A stretch of DNA of 64,000 bases from Oscillospiraceae bacterium (lineage in GTDB: Bacteria > Bacillota > Clostridia > Oscillospirales > Ruminococcaceae): contig JAEDJD010000003.1 of the NCBI GenBank assembly GCA_016296505.1, positions 62,001 through 126,000 on the forward strand. Direction: 5' to 3'. The notes under the pieces were generated by a model, which was not told where the DNA came from, did no database searches, and saw nothing but the letters and a program-made list of their open reading frames with translations. The position numbers and the translations under genes are program-made. Below are positions 53,051 through 62,708 of this stretch, in pieces. Each line of letters starts with the position of its first letter. The stretch's first letter is position 1.

Positions 53051-53084
53051 AAAGGCTGCGCAGAATTCTGTGCAGCCTTTTTTG
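53051..53084 (+). terminator. Terminator of pckG
   Basis: 10-bp stem GGCTGCGCAG/CTGTGCAGCC (one G-U) with flanking AAA/TTT and TTTTTT. Confidence 0.9.
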
Positions 53085-53113
53085 GATTTTTCGCAAACGG
53101 TTTTGAGATAGAA

Positions 53114-53141
53114 AACGAAGGAGACCGTAATCTCCTTCGTT
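53114..53141 (-). terminator. Terminator of the CapD-like gene
   Basis: 11-bp perfect stem AACGAAGGAGA/TCTCCTTCGTT with TTTT on the minus-strand side. Confidence 0.85.
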
Positions 53142-53147
53142 GACTGA

Positions 53148-55148
53148 TTATATCGCAGCAAGTGCATTATGTGTATCATCGAATAAATCTGTATTCTTGG
53201 AATGGCAAGCGGCTTCATTGGGCTGATCGGAAAACACAGCGGTATTGTATTCTTCCGGCGTAATGAACGTATCAACCATCTTATGCAGCTCAGCGACAGC
53301 AAGCGCTTCATTGTTTGTCAGCGCGGCGTCGCGCAGAATGCCAAGTTTCACGCCGAATGTATCAATGTCAATGTCAATCTGCTTGCCGATAAAAATGAGC
53401 TTATTGGCAGTTTTTTCAAGTCCCTCGCAATCCATGAGCAGTTCTTCTTTGATCTTCTCGCCCGGACGCAGCCCGACAAACTCGATCTTGACCTCCTCGT
53501 AAGGCACTTTGCCATACATCCGGATGAGATTCTCAGCCAGCGTGACAATGCGGACGGGCTTTCCCATATCCAATACGAAGATTTCACCGCCATGCGCGAT
53601 CGCACCTGCTTCCATGACAAGCGAAACAGCCTCCGGAATCGTCATGAAGTAGCGCGTCATGTTGGGATGCGTAACGGTGACCGCCTTGCCCTCCTCGATC
53701 TGACGCTTGAACAGCGGAATCACCGAGCCATGCGAGCCGAGTACATTGCCGAACCGCGTTGTGACAAATTCGGTTTTACCCTCTTTCTGCTGCGCGAGAT
53801 ATTGGACGATCATTTCGCAGCAGCGTTTGGAAGCGCCCATCACATTCGTTGGATTGACCGCTTTATCGGTTGAAATCATCACGAATTTTTCTACATTGTG
53901 GAACTGTGCGAGCGTTGCCACGTTGAACGTACCGACGATATTATTCTTGATCGCTTCTATCGGGGAAACTTCCATCAGCGGAACGTGCTTATGGGCAGCG
54001 GCATGGAATACGATCTGCGGCTGATACTTTTCATATATCTGATTGATGCGGTAGTAATCGCGCACGGAGGCAATCAGCGTGACGAGATTGAGTTCATCGC
54101 CATACTGCATCATCAACTCCTGCTGAATATCATAGGCGTTATTTTCGTAGATATCAATAATGATAATCTGTTTCGGGTTATACTTTGCAATCTGGCGGAC
54201 AAGCTCGGAACCGATAGAGCCGCCGCCGCCAGTCACCATACAGACCTTTCCGCTGATAAACCGGCGAATTTCATCGCAATTAAACTGGACAGGGTCTCTG
54301 CCGAGCAGATCTTCGACCTTGATATCGCGCACCTGATTGAGCAGAGTGGGTTCTTTTTCGTCGAAAATCAGACAGCCGATGAATGGAATCGTCTTGGCTG
54401 GCAATTTTGCCTTGGCGCAGATATTCAGGACTCTGGCGCGATCCTCCTCTGAAGCGGAGGGCATTGCGCAGATGACCTGTTCAATTTCCAGCTTTTTCGC
54501 AAAATGTTCGAGGTCGGCAGTGGTACCGATCACCTCGACGCCCATAATTTCGTGACCGATTTTACTGCGGTCGTCGTCGATGATACAGACCGGCAGATAT
54601 TCCGCGGAAACCTGATTGGACTTACTCTGCGTTTTACGTGCATTTTCGATTTCGGTCAGCAGCATTTTACAAGCGGAGCCGCCGCCGATGATCATAGTGC
54701 GCTTATATTGGAGAGAATGCTTGCAGATTTCCGATACCTCGATGAAAGTACGCCGGAAGATTAAACGGAACAGGCATATACCAATTGCGGATATCAGAAA
54801 ATAGGTAATCATGAACGCGTGCGGAATCTGCATTTCCAGAATCCGCGTAAAGAGATACATTGCGGAGAAGCCGCCGATCAGACCGCCTGCGCAGGAAAGA
54901 TAATCCTTGCTGCGGAAATATCGCCACATCTTGCTGTAGGCGCCGCATACAAATAAAAATGCAAAGCTGCAAATTGTTCCGATTACCATTGGGATCGCCA
55001 AAATATCGGCGGAAAGCGCTTTGCCGAACAGTGCGTTACAGAAATTTGCGATGAGCGCGGCGATCATTAAAATAAAGCAATCCGCGAGTACAAGCAGGAA
55101 TTTTCTGGTAGAAAAGGTCTGAACGTATTTCATGAACTTAGATTTCAT
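53148..55148 (-). CDS. CapD/PglF-type nucleotide-sugar 4,6-dehydratase, membrane-bound
   Basis: 666 residues. Four membrane helices (~17-125), a CoA-binding-like Rossmann domain ('RTMIIGGGSACKMLL'), then an SDR-type epimerase/dehydratase domain: 'KVCMVTGGGGSIGSELVRQIAKY', 'FHAAAHKHVPLME', 'ISTDKAVNPTNVMGASKR' and 'TTRFGNVLGSHGSVIPLF'. The usual Tyr of the YxxxK pair is Met here ('MGASK'), typical of this family. It makes an early sugar for surface polysaccharide or glycosylation. AAGGGG at 10-bp spacing favours 55148. Confidence 0.92.
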   Translation of the reverse strand: MKSKFMKYVQTFSTRKFLLVLADCFILMIAALIANFCNALFGKALSADILAIPMVIGTICSFAFLFVCGAYSKMWRYFRSKDYLSCAGGLIGGFSAMYLFTRILEMQIPHAFMITYFLISAIGICLFRLIFRRTFIEVSEICKHSLQYKRTMIIGGGSACKMLLTEIENARKTQSKSNQVSAEYLPVCIIDDDRSKIGHEIMGVEVIGTTADLEHFAKKLEIEQVICAMPSASEEDRARVLNICAKAKLPAKTIPFIGCLIFDEKEPTLLNQVRDIKVEDLLGRDPVQFNCDEIRRFISGKVCMVTGGGGSIGSELVRQIAKYNPKQIIIIDIYENNAYDIQQELMMQYGDELNLVTLIASVRDYYRINQIYEKYQPQIVFHAAAHKHVPLMEVSPIEAIKNNIVGTFNVATLAQFHNVEKFVMISTDKAVNPTNVMGASKRCCEMIVQYLAQQKEGKTEFVTTRFGNVLGSHGSVIPLFKRQIEEGKAVTVTHPNMTRYFMTIPEAVSLVMEAGAIAHGGEIFVLDMGKPVRIVTLAENLIRMYGKVPYEEVKIEFVGLRPGEKIKEELLMDCEGLEKTANKLIFIGKQIDIDIDTFGVKLGILRDAALTNNEALAVAELHKMVDTFITPEEYNTAVFSDQPNEAACHSKNTDLFDDTHNALAAI

Positions 55149-55364
55149 ATTCCTTAAACCCCTTATCATCCGGCTGACTCATGCGTAACTCTGCTGCGGA
55201 GCGTCATGATACGCAATCTTGTCGGCTATTATAGATCGTGCAAACCGGCAGTCTCAGGGGAGAGGATACAGCCGGCTGCATGAGCGAGTGCAAACTGAGA
55301 TGCGCTGCTGTAGCATATCCTTTGAACGAGGGTAAACGCAGAATAATTTTTAAAAAAAACTTAT
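55149..55364 (-). promoter_or_regulatory. Long 5' leader of the CapD-like gene
   Basis: About 215 nt between the predicted transcription start and the ATG. It contains two TTTGCAC repeats, a CTCAG/CTGAG pair and a GCTGTATCC/GGATA...ACAGC pair, suggesting a folded RNA. No known riboswitch class was recognised and no open frame is evident. Confidence 0.4.
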
Positions 55365-55370
55365 AAACTG

Positions 55371-55399
55371 AGTATACCATGAAAGATAGAGAAAGTCAA
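55371..55399 (-). promoter_or_regulatory. Promoter of the CapD-like gene
   Basis: TTGACT, 17 bp, TATACT on the minus strand. Confidence 0.8.
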
Positions 55400-55500
55400 G
55401 TGATTTTTCGATTCTCAGGGTATTTTGTCGTGATATGCGAGCATTTTCGCGTAGGAATTCGGCGTTTTAATCAATTATTATGAAAATAATGGAGCGATAG

Positions 55501-55617
55501 ATGGCGAAATTTATCTATTTTATATTGCAGATTCTGTCGATCATCGGGATTCCGGAGCCTATCTGTGGGCAAAAAAGACAAAAGAAAAACCTCTGTTCAA
55601 AAGAACAGAGGTTTTAG
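55501..55617 (+). CDS. Possible 38-residue hydrophobic peptide
   Basis: ATG with GGAG six bases upstream. The product starts 'MAKFIYFILQILSIIGIP' and ends in a basic tail read through the tRNA terminator hairpin. The hydrophobic-then-basic form recalls small membrane peptides, but no promoter is clear and the 3' half is terminator sequence, so it may be chance. Confidence 0.2.
   Translation: MAKFIYFILQILSIIGIPEPICGQKRQKKNLCSKEQRF
55586..55615 (-). terminator. Terminator of the tRNA pair
   Basis: 13-bp perfect stem AAAACCTCTGTTC/GAACAGAGGTTTT with a 4-base loop and T-rich sequence on the minus strand. Confidence 0.9.
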
Positions 55618-55618
55618 A

Positions 55619-55700
55619 TGGGAGAGGGTGGATTTGAACCACCGAAGCGAAACGCAACAGATTTACAGTCTGCCCCCTTTGGCCACTCGGGAACTCTCCC
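55619..55700 (-). tRNA. tRNA-Tyr (anticodon GTA)
   Basis: 82 nt, class II with a long variable arm. The acceptor GGGAGAG/CTCTCCC and the anticodon loop CTGTAAA are clear, and the T loop is TTCAAAT. The discriminator is A and CCA is not encoded. Confidence 0.95.
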
Positions 55701-55712
55701 ATATGAAATTGA

Positions 55713-55785
55713 AGCTGGTGGACGGACTTGAACCCCCGACCTGCTGATTACAAATCAGCTGCTCTACCAACTGAGCTACACCAGC
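55713..55785 (-). tRNA. tRNA-Thr (anticodon TGT)
   Basis: 73 nt. Acceptor GCTGGTG/CACCAGC, anticodon stem GCTGA/TCAGC with loop TTTGTAA, T loop TTCAAGT. CCA is not encoded. It is cotranscribed with tRNA-Tyr 12 bp downstream. Confidence 0.95.
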
Positions 55786-55822
55786 ACGGTGTTCGTTCAT
55801 GCTTCCCGCGGTCAGCTTGTTT

Positions 55823-55851
55823 ATTATAGCACAGAGAAAGCGGAATGTCAA
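55823..55851 (-). promoter_or_regulatory. Promoter of the tRNA-Thr/tRNA-Tyr operon
   Basis: TTGACA, 17 bp, TATAAT on the minus strand. Confidence 0.9.
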
Positions 55852-55958
55852 GCGTTTTTTCAAAAAACTCCAATTTTTGTCGTATTATACAAATTTCAAC
55901 AAGAAATTCATGTGTGACTGCGCAGATACTCCTGATGAAAAAGCATCTGCGCAGATTT

Positions 55959-56780
55959 TTATATTGTGGCGTCATATGCGTGAAGTTCAAAGCCAGAGAA
56001 TGGCGTGCGCAGCGGCGGTTCGCGATGACGTCTTGCGATGACGCAGCGCAATTGCTCCGAGGCGAGCAGAATCGGAATGATCCGGACGGCAGTGAACGGC
56101 AGAATCATAAACGGAATCGTGAGAATCCGATTCAGGAGAATGCCGGCTGTCTGACCGCGCGTATCCTGAAAGGCGGATCGCAGAATGCGGAATGCAGATT
56201 CATGCGGCGCTTTCAGAAAACAGAAGGGGAGCGCCGTGGACGCGGCAAAGCACTTGAGCGGCAGCAGGATTGCCGCGAAAGCAAGAAAGCCAAGATGCAA
56301 AACAGTCATGAGCTGAAGCAGACTGTCCTGTTCCGGCGGTATGGTGAGCCAGACGCATTTCGCGACCGTTCCGAGCAGAAGCGATGGAACGGCTGACAGT
56401 ACGATCAAAAGCTGCATCAGCAGGCGCGTCCCGATCGCCCGACTCCATAGCCAGAGGGAATCGCTTTGCGCAAGAAAGCCCAGATCATTTCCATCGAGCG
56501 TGCCGGCAAGCCGTCCGATTTGCCATGCGGTCTGCATCCGGAGCGGCGTACAGGCTGCCAGCGCAGTCAAAAGCGAACCGACAAGAAACAGATCGGAACG
56601 ATTCAGCAGCTCAAACAGCGCGTTGCTTGGCAGAATGCCGGCGCGCTGCAATTCCCGCTGCGCCCAGATGGACGCAAGCAGACAGATCAGCGTCAGGATC
56701 AGTCTTGCGCAGCCGATGACGGCGGCGCTGCGGCGATATGGTTTCAGCCGTCTCGCGGATTCATGCAAAAGCCGGTTCAT
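55959..56780 (-). CDS. Multi-pass membrane protein, unknown function
   Basis: 273 residues with about five hydrophobic segments (~18-40, ~62-80, ~115-145, ~160-185, ~215-240). 'LNRSDLFLVGSLLTALAACTPLRMQTAWQIG' suggests a DUF-type integral membrane protein; no family is certain. Its ATG overlaps the stop of the upstream gene (ATGA), so the two proteins are made together. Confidence 0.7.
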   Translation of the reverse strand: MNRLLHESARRLKPYRRSAAVIGCARLILTLICLLASIWAQRELQRAGILPSNALFELLNRSDLFLVGSLLTALAACTPLRMQTAWQIGRLAGTLDGNDLGFLAQSDSLWLWSRAIGTRLLMQLLIVLSAVPSLLLGTVAKCVWLTIPPEQDSLLQLMTVLHLGFLAFAAILLPLKCFAASTALPFCFLKAPHESAFRILRSAFQDTRGQTAGILLNRILTIPFMILPFTAVRIIPILLASEQLRCVIARRHREPPLRTPFSGFELHAYDATI

Positions 56781-57187
56781 GAGATATAGTCCTCAAGCAG
56801 CTCCCGAAGCTCCGCTTCATTGGAAACCCGAAAGCCGTATTCGAGCAAAGTGCGGTCATAATCCGGCAGCCATCCTGCCGGCAGCTCGTAAATTGCGGAT
56901 GGCTCGCGGCTGCCCTCGGCAAAAACATAGAGCCGATCGTCCTGCAATTTGACAAGATAGGCAGTATCCGTTGCCGCTTCCTGCAGCGGATGCTCTCGTT
57001 CTGCGGAGGATTCCGTATTCGCGGCAGACAGCATTGCCGCAGTCTCCGCATGATATGCCGCATAAACGGAATCCGTAATCTCCGGAATCGGCTGGATTGT
57101 ATTGCATAAATATACGGCGCTGCCGGAAAATAGGATCACAAGCCCTGCCGTAACGCCGGGCAGCAGAATTCTGGTTGTTGTGTTCAT
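56777..57187 (-). CDS. Single-pass protein with BofC-C-terminal-like domain
   Basis: 136 residues. A membrane helix at ~8-28 is followed by an exposed domain: 'AYLVKLQDDRLYVFAEGSREPSAIYELPAGWLPDYDRTLLEYGFRVSNEAELRELLEDY' has the strand-helix pattern and 'DRxLLEYGxxVxxEAELxxLLEDY' ending of BofC C-terminal-like proteins common in Clostridia. Role unknown. AAAGGAG sets the start at 57187 inside a longer frame. Confidence 0.72.
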   Translation of the reverse strand: MNTTTRILLPGVTAGLVILFSGSAVYLCNTIQPIPEITDSVYAAYHAETAAMLSAANTESSAEREHPLQEAATDTAYLVKLQDDRLYVFAEGSREPSAIYELPAGWLPDYDRTLLEYGFRVSNEAELRELLEDYIS

Positions 57188-57297
57188 GTCACGGTTGCTC
57201 CTTTCATACATCTGATCGTGTTGTATCGTCATTATGCTGTAAATTTTCAAGTTTTATACGCCAACAATTAAAAAAAGATGAAATTTTCGGAAAGTAC

Positions 57298-57326
57298 TTA
57301 ACAAGAGCGGATTTTTGTGTTATAAT
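57298..57326 (+). promoter_or_regulatory. Promoter of the class A PBP gene
   Basis: TTAACA, 17 bp, TATAAT with extended TG. The ~130-nt leader holds a direct repeat CGCATACA-GGG-CGCATACA near 57381-57401. Confidence 0.75.
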
Positions 57327-57461
57327 ATATCCTGATTTCATATATGTGTATGTCAATTTCGCGCTTGCGTATGTAGTATCACGCATACAGGGCGCATACA
57401 AATTGCTGCCGGCAGACGCGTTCTGCGCGCTGTCGTAATCCGAAAGGGGATATAGAATATC

Positions 57462-59876
57462 ATGAGAACTTCCAATCGTTCAGGCAGTGCAAAGTCAGCC
57501 GCCCAACACCCAGCGCCGAAGAAAAGACGCCGCAAGCCGTTGATTCTGCGTATCATCGGCAGCATCGGTACGGTCCTGCTGACAACATTCCTGTCGTTCT
57601 TCCTGCTCTTTGCCGTGACCGGTACCATTTGTGCGATCGCCGCAACGATGTATGTGACGAACTACATGGACAATACGACAACGATTAGTATTCAGGATCT
57701 GGAAATTTCCGGCGCGACCAATATCTACGAAACCGATAAGGACGGCAACTATGTGCCGGTGTATACGGTGCAGAGTGAGCAGAAGCGTATTCCGATTACG
57801 CTCGATCAGGTGCCGCAGCACGTTCGCGACGCGTTTGTATACGGCGAGGACGAGCGCTTCTATGAGCATGAAGGCGTGGATTTCAAGCGTACAGCCGCCT
57901 CCTTTGCGAATATGATTCTGAAATTCTGGTCGTCCGAGCAGGGCGGTTCTACGATTACGCAGCAGCTTGTCAAGAACCTGACAGGCGATAACGATAAAAG
58001 CCCGCAGCGTAAAATCCGTGAGATTCACCGCGCATTGCAGCTTGAGCAATCCTATTCAAAGGATTATATCCTTGAATCCTATCTCAATTATATCGGCTTC
58101 GGCGGCGCGAATAACGGCATCGAAATGGCTGCGCGTACCTACTTCGGCAAGAGCGTCGAGGAACTGTCTATTGCGGAGGGCGCCTGCCTTGCGGCGATTC
58201 CGCAGAGTCCGGAAATCAATAACCCCTTTGCAAGCTATAACGAAAAGGCGTTCAACGAGGTTACCGGTACATGGTATTATACCGATGAAGAAGTCAATAC
58301 GGGCAGAGAAACCAACCGCGCCCGTATGGAGTATATCCTGATGCAGATGTATAAAAACGGCGCAATCAACTTTGACGAGTATGAGGCGGCGCTGAACGAG
58401 CATCTTATATTCAGAGATACCGATGAATACCTGATGATGCATCCGGAAGAACAGAAGGTTCTGGACGACGGTACGATTATGCTCGACGACAACGGCGAGC
58501 AAAAGCCAACTTCATGGGCTGTCGATGAAGCGCTGAACGAATTCGCGCAAATTCTGATGGAACAGCAGGGTATCTCATTCCAGCGTGCCATGACGCTCAT
58601 TAACCGCGACGGCTATCAGATTTATACAACCGTCAATCAGGAGATGCAGGCGTATCTCGAAAATAAATTCTCGACGATGGATAATCTGCTCATGGGTATG
58701 TCGAATACCGCCGCGACAACATTCTTCCGCGATCTCGACGGCGACGGCGAATATACCGATGAAGAAAACCTGACGCTTCAGGCAGGCTTTACCGCAATCG
58801 ACTATGAGGGCAGAGTGCTCTGCACCTGCGGCGGCATCGGCGAGAAGATCGGCTCGCTCGGTACGAGCTTTGCTTCCAACGAACCGCAGCAGCCGGGTTC
58901 TGCAATCAAGCCGGTTACGAGTTACGGCTATGCGCTCTACCATGACTACATTACATGGGGTACGCACGTGCAGGACGTTCCGCCGCTGACAAAAAAGGAC
59001 GAAAAGACCGGTAAGGAACAGCCGTGGCCGACAAACTATGCCGACGTCAATAATATCATCAGCTTCTCCGGCAATACGATCAACATTTTCTATGCGCTGG
59101 AGCGCTCCTATAACACAATTCCTGCACTGCTCGTCAAGACCTATGGCAGACAGAATGTGTTTGATTTCGCAACGCAGACGCTCGGACTCGATCTCAACAA
59201 GGGCTACGACGTCGATTATGCACCGCTTGCTGTCGGCGCTCTGGGCTACGGCATTACGGTTAAGGATCTGGTCAATGCGTATATGGTCTACGGCAACGGC
59301 GGCTACTTCAATGACGCGCATATCATCAGCAAAATCTATAAGGCGGACGGTACGCTGTTCTTTGACGCTTCGGAAGGCTATCATCAGGCGATCGACGCGG
59401 AAACTTCCTATGTTATGAATAAGCTGCTCCAGAATGTCGTCCAAAGCGGTACTGGTACTGCTGCGCAGATCTATACCGGCGGCGTACAGGTTCCGATCGC
59501 CGGCAAAACGGGTACGACTTCCGACTGGTTCGACCTGATGTTTGTCGGTATGAATCCGGAGTTTGTCAGCGGCGTCTGGGTTGGCTATAAGGAAAACAAG
59601 GAAATCAAGAATCACTGGTCAATTCAGTCTGCAAGAGTCTGGAAGAATATCATCGGCGAATGGATCGTCAACCACTATTACGACGAGGACTTCAATAAGC
59701 AGTTCCCGACCTGTGAAACGGTTCTTGCTTCACCGTTCTGTCAGGGAACCGGTAAGATTGCAGGTCTTGCCTGCCCGAAGGGTACCATGGGCTACTGGAA
59801 ATCGACGAATCTGCCGTGGTGCAATAACTATGAACTGACGCTTGGATACAACGCGCTGGAAGATGATGATGAATAA
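57462..59876 (+). CDS. Class A penicillin-binding protein (PBP1a-like)
   Basis: 804 residues. A basic cytoplasmic tail and membrane helix (~35-65) lead to a glycosyltransferase domain (GT51: 'FVYGEDERFYEHEGVD', 'GGSTITQQLVKNL', 'RKIREIHRALQLEQ') and a transpeptidase domain with S480 in 'PGSAIKPV', 'RSYNTIP' (SxN) and 'AGKTGTT' (KTG). It polymerises and crosslinks peptidoglycan. GAAAGGGG precedes the ATG. The next gene overlaps its end by 8 bp. Confidence 0.97.
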   Translation: MRTSNRSGSAKSAAQHPAPKKRRRKPLILRIIGSIGTVLLTTFLSFFLLFAVTGTICAIAATMYVTNYMDNTTTISIQDLEISGATNIYETDKDGNYVPVYTVQSEQKRIPITLDQVPQHVRDAFVYGEDERFYEHEGVDFKRTAASFANMILKFWSSEQGGSTITQQLVKNLTGDNDKSPQRKIREIHRALQLEQSYSKDYILESYLNYIGFGGANNGIEMAARTYFGKSVEELSIAEGACLAAIPQSPEINNPFASYNEKAFNEVTGTWYYTDEEVNTGRETNRARMEYILMQMYKNGAINFDEYEAALNEHLIFRDTDEYLMMHPEEQKVLDDGTIMLDDNGEQKPTSWAVDEALNEFAQILMEQQGISFQRAMTLINRDGYQIYTTVNQEMQAYLENKFSTMDNLLMGMSNTAATTFFRDLDGDGEYTDEENLTLQAGFTAIDYEGRVLCTCGGIGEKIGSLGTSFASNEPQQPGSAIKPVTSYGYALYHDYITWGTHVQDVPPLTKKDEKTGKEQPWPTNYADVNNIISFSGNTINIFYALERSYNTIPALLVKTYGRQNVFDFATQTLGLDLNKGYDVDYAPLAVGALGYGITVKDLVNAYMVYGNGGYFNDAHIISKIYKADGTLFFDASEGYHQAIDAETSYVMNKLLQNVVQSGTGTAAQIYTGGVQVPIAGKTGTTSDWFDLMFVGMNPEFVSGVWVGYKENKEIKNHWSIQSARVWKNIIGEWIVNHYYDEDFNKQFPTCETVLASPFCQGTGKIAGLACPKGTMGYWKSTNLPWCNNYELTLGYNALEDDDE

Positions 59877-61485
59877 GAAAAACAATGATGCGCACACATA
59901 CAAAATCCTGACCCATAAATGGTATCTGTATCTCACCGAGTTTTTTGCCGGAATGTCCGTCATGGCGGCAGAACTCGGTGCGAGCAGATTGCTGGCGCCG
60001 TATTTCAGCTCTTCCCAGATCGTATGGACCATTATTATCGGGACGATTATGATTGCAATGGCGCTCGGCAATCTCTACGGCGGACGTTCCGCCGATCAAA
60101 CGCCGAATCCGGATAAACTCTATGGCAGAATGCTGATCGCGGCGGTCTGGATTGCGGCGATTCCGTTCCTCGGAAAGCTCGTGATTCTGCTGGTTTCGGG
60201 ACTGCTTATCGTGACGGTCAGCACCAATTTCCTGATCTGGGCGGCGTTCCTCTCCTGTATGATCGTGTTTGTCTATCCGCTGTTTCTGCTTGGTACGGTG
60301 ACGCCCTCGTTGGTGAAATTTGCAGTCGGCAGCCTCGACGACAGCGGCAGAACCGTCGGTAAGCTCGGCGCTGCGAATACGATCGGCAGTATCATCGGTA
60401 CGTTTGTCCCGACGTTCCTGACGATTCCGGCTGTCGGAACCGCGGCAACCTTCGTGATTTTCTCCGGAATTCTGCTGCTGCTCGGCGTGATCTATTTTCT
60501 GTCGGAACGGCGCGGAACCGTCAAGGTGGTCGTTTCGGTTGTACTGTTTGCAGCGGCGTCGGCAGCGGCGTTTCTGCTCGGATTCGCATTCTGGGATAAA
60601 ACGCTGGCGCTTGAAGACGAGTCGGTTTACAATTATTTGCAGGTTCGCGAGGATGACAAGCAGGTGATTCTTTCGACCAATGTACTGTTCGGCGTGCAGT
60701 CGGTCTATGTCAAGGACGACGCGCTGACTGGTATGTATTACGATTACGCGCTTGCAGCGCCGATGATGCTCGAAGCACCGGAAGCGCCGCATAATATGCT
60801 GATTCTTGGAATGGGCACCGGCACTTACGCGACACAGTGCCGGCGCTATTTTGATTCTATGGAGATTGCCGGCGTTGAGATCGACGAGAAAATAACTGGT
60901 CTTGCGCGCGAATATTTTGCGCTCGATCCGGCTGTACCGGTTACGACCTATGACGGCAGAGCGTTTCTGGGCGGCACCGATACCAAATATGACGTCATCA
61001 TGGTGGACGCCTATCAGGATATTACGATTCCGTTTCAGATGTCTACGCAGGAATTCTTCCGGATGGTGCGGTCGCATCTGACCGAAAACGGCGTCATGGT
61101 CGTGAATATGAACATGACCTCAAACCGTGCGGACGGTATCAATGCCTATTTGCAGGATACGATCGCTTCCGTGTTTGAGAATGTGTATACGGTCGATGTG
61201 CCAAATTGTACGAATCGAGAGCTGTTTGCTTCGCAGAATCCGCAGATTGTCGAAATGCTTCGGCAGAACATCGCTGCGGAATGTAATCCGGAGCTGATGG
61301 AGATGATGCAGCGCGTTTCGTCAGAAATTCAGCCGTGCGAAGCCGGAAACCGGCTCCTGACGGATGATCAAGCGCCGGTCGAATTGCTCGGTATGCAGAC
61401 GATTGACGATATGATCCGTTCGGAGCTTGCATATTATAAGGAGAAATTTCTGACGGAGGGTATCTCCGGTATTATCAACGGATAA
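59869..61485 (+). CDS. Membrane protein with spermidine-synthase-like domain
   Basis: 538 residues. The first ~245 residues contain about seven membrane helices ('LYLTEFFAGMSVMAAELGASRLLAPYF'). The rest is a Rossmann domain like spermidine synthase: 'MLILGMGTGTYATQCRRYF', 'GVEIDEKITGLAREYF', 'YDVIMVDAYQDITIPFQMSTQEFF'. Such fused proteins may not make spermidine, and their substrate is not known. The ATG at 59869 has GGAAG upstream and overlaps the PBP gene, indicating coupling. Confidence 0.85.
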   Translation: MNKKNNDAHTYKILTHKWYLYLTEFFAGMSVMAAELGASRLLAPYFSSSQIVWTIIIGTIMIAMALGNLYGGRSADQTPNPDKLYGRMLIAAVWIAAIPFLGKLVILLVSGLLIVTVSTNFLIWAAFLSCMIVFVYPLFLLGTVTPSLVKFAVGSLDDSGRTVGKLGAANTIGSIIGTFVPTFLTIPAVGTAATFVIFSGILLLLGVIYFLSERRGTVKVVVSVVLFAAASAAAFLLGFAFWDKTLALEDESVYNYLQVREDDKQVILSTNVLFGVQSVYVKDDALTGMYYDYALAAPMMLEAPEAPHNMLILGMGTGTYATQCRRYFDSMEIAGVEIDEKITGLAREYFALDPAVPVTTYDGRAFLGGTDTKYDVIMVDAYQDITIPFQMSTQEFFRMVRSHLTENGVMVVNMNMTSNRADGINAYLQDTIASVFENVYTVDVPNCTNRELFASQNPQIVEMLRQNIAAECNPELMEMMQRVSSEIQPCEAGNRLLTDDQAPVELLGMQTIDDMIRSELAYYKEKFLTEGISGIING

Positions 61486-61516
61486 TCGCATAGATCACGA
61501 ATAAAGGATAGAAAAT

Positions 61517-62656
61517 ATGTATCGTATATGCTGCCCGTGTCATTTCGGGCTTGAATCGGTTGTAAAATTTGAATTGGTACGGCTCGGCGTACCCGAAATC
61601 ACCGCCGCCGACGGCAGAGTATCGTTTTCCGGCGGATGGGATGAGATCGCCGCCGCCAATATCGAGCTGACCGCTGCGGAGCGCGTCCTTGTCGAGCTTG
61701 GGACGTTTTCGGTCAAGGCGCAGCGCGGAAAAACTGCGTTTGATCCGCTGTTCGAGGGCGTCATGCAGGCGCCGCTGGAGGAATTTATCGGGCGTGACGA
61801 CGCCATTATCGTCAAGGGCAGCTCGCTGAATTCGGCGCTGCACAGCGTTCCGGCTTGTCAGGCAATCGTCAAAAAGGCGGCTGTCACGCGGCTGCAGCGC
61901 GCTTACCATACGCAGACGCTTCCGGAATCCGGCGCGCCGCATACGCTGCAATTTCAGATCCGGAACGATGTATGCACGCTCTATCTTGATACGACTGGCA
62001 TTCCACTCTATAAACGCGGCTGGCGGCAGCAGGCGGTTCTCGCGCCGATTCGTGAAACGCTCGCAGCCGGTATCCTTGATCTGTCTCATGTGCGGAGTGA
62101 TACGCAGCTTTGCGATCCGTTCTGCGGCAGCGGTACATTTCTGATCGAGGGTGCAAGGCGCGCCATGCGGATCGCGCCCGGTCTGCACCGGAAATTCGTC
62201 TGCGAAACATGGTCGCAGGCGCCGCAGACCGCGTTCCGGCAGGCTAGATCGGCTGCAACGGAGAAGATTAACCATCATGCAGAATTTCATGGCTATGGCT
62301 TTGACGTCGATCTGGCTGCGATCGAGCTGACAATGCTGAATGCAAAAAAAGCTGGCGTTGCGGATAGAATCACCGTGAAACAGCAGAATATACGCGATTT
62401 TCAGGCAGTCAGCGGACAGAATATCGTCTGCAATCCACCCTACGGCGAGCGTATGCTCGATATCGAAGAAGCAAGAGAGATTTATCGTGTGATGCGTCAA
62501 GTGATACCGCAAGACGCTTCGTTCAGCGTCATTACGCCGGATAACGAATTTGAAAAATGCTTTGAACGGAAAGCGAGAAAACGCCGGAAGCTCTACAATG
62601 GTATGATGCAGTGCCAGCTTTACCAGTATTGGAGTACGGAATCCGTACAGCGATAA
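61517..62656 (+). CDS. THUMP-domain RNA methyltransferase (RlmL/YpsC-like)
   Basis: 379 residues. An N-terminal ferredoxin-like/THUMP region (~1-155) binds RNA; the SAM-dependent domain has 'LCDPFCGSGTFLIEGARRAMRIAPG', 'GFDVDLAAIELTMLNAKKAG' and the catalytic 'NPPYGER' of N2-guanine methyltransferases. The likely target is 23S rRNA. GGATAGAAAAT precedes the ATG at 61517. Confidence 0.93.
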   Translation: MYRICCPCHFGLESVVKFELVRLGVPEITAADGRVSFSGGWDEIAAANIELTAAERVLVELGTFSVKAQRGKTAFDPLFEGVMQAPLEEFIGRDDAIIVKGSSLNSALHSVPACQAIVKKAAVTRLQRAYHTQTLPESGAPHTLQFQIRNDVCTLYLDTTGIPLYKRGWRQQAVLAPIRETLAAGILDLSHVRSDTQLCDPFCGSGTFLIEGARRAMRIAPGLHRKFVCETWSQAPQTAFRQARSAATEKINHHAEFHGYGFDVDLAAIELTMLNAKKAGVADRITVKQQNIRDFQAVSGQNIVCNPPYGERMLDIEEAREIYRVMRQVIPQDASFSVITPDNEFEKCFERKARKRRKLYNGMMQCQLYQYWSTESVQR

Positions 62657-62708
62657 GCTGCGGAAACTTCCGGTAGACTGTTTTTGAATGTAGAAAGGAT
62701 GATTCAAT

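Noticed and set aside
51155..53311. 718-codon minus-strand frame across pckG
   Set aside because: Antisense to pckG and runs through its terminator; long only because of the strongly biased codons of pckG.
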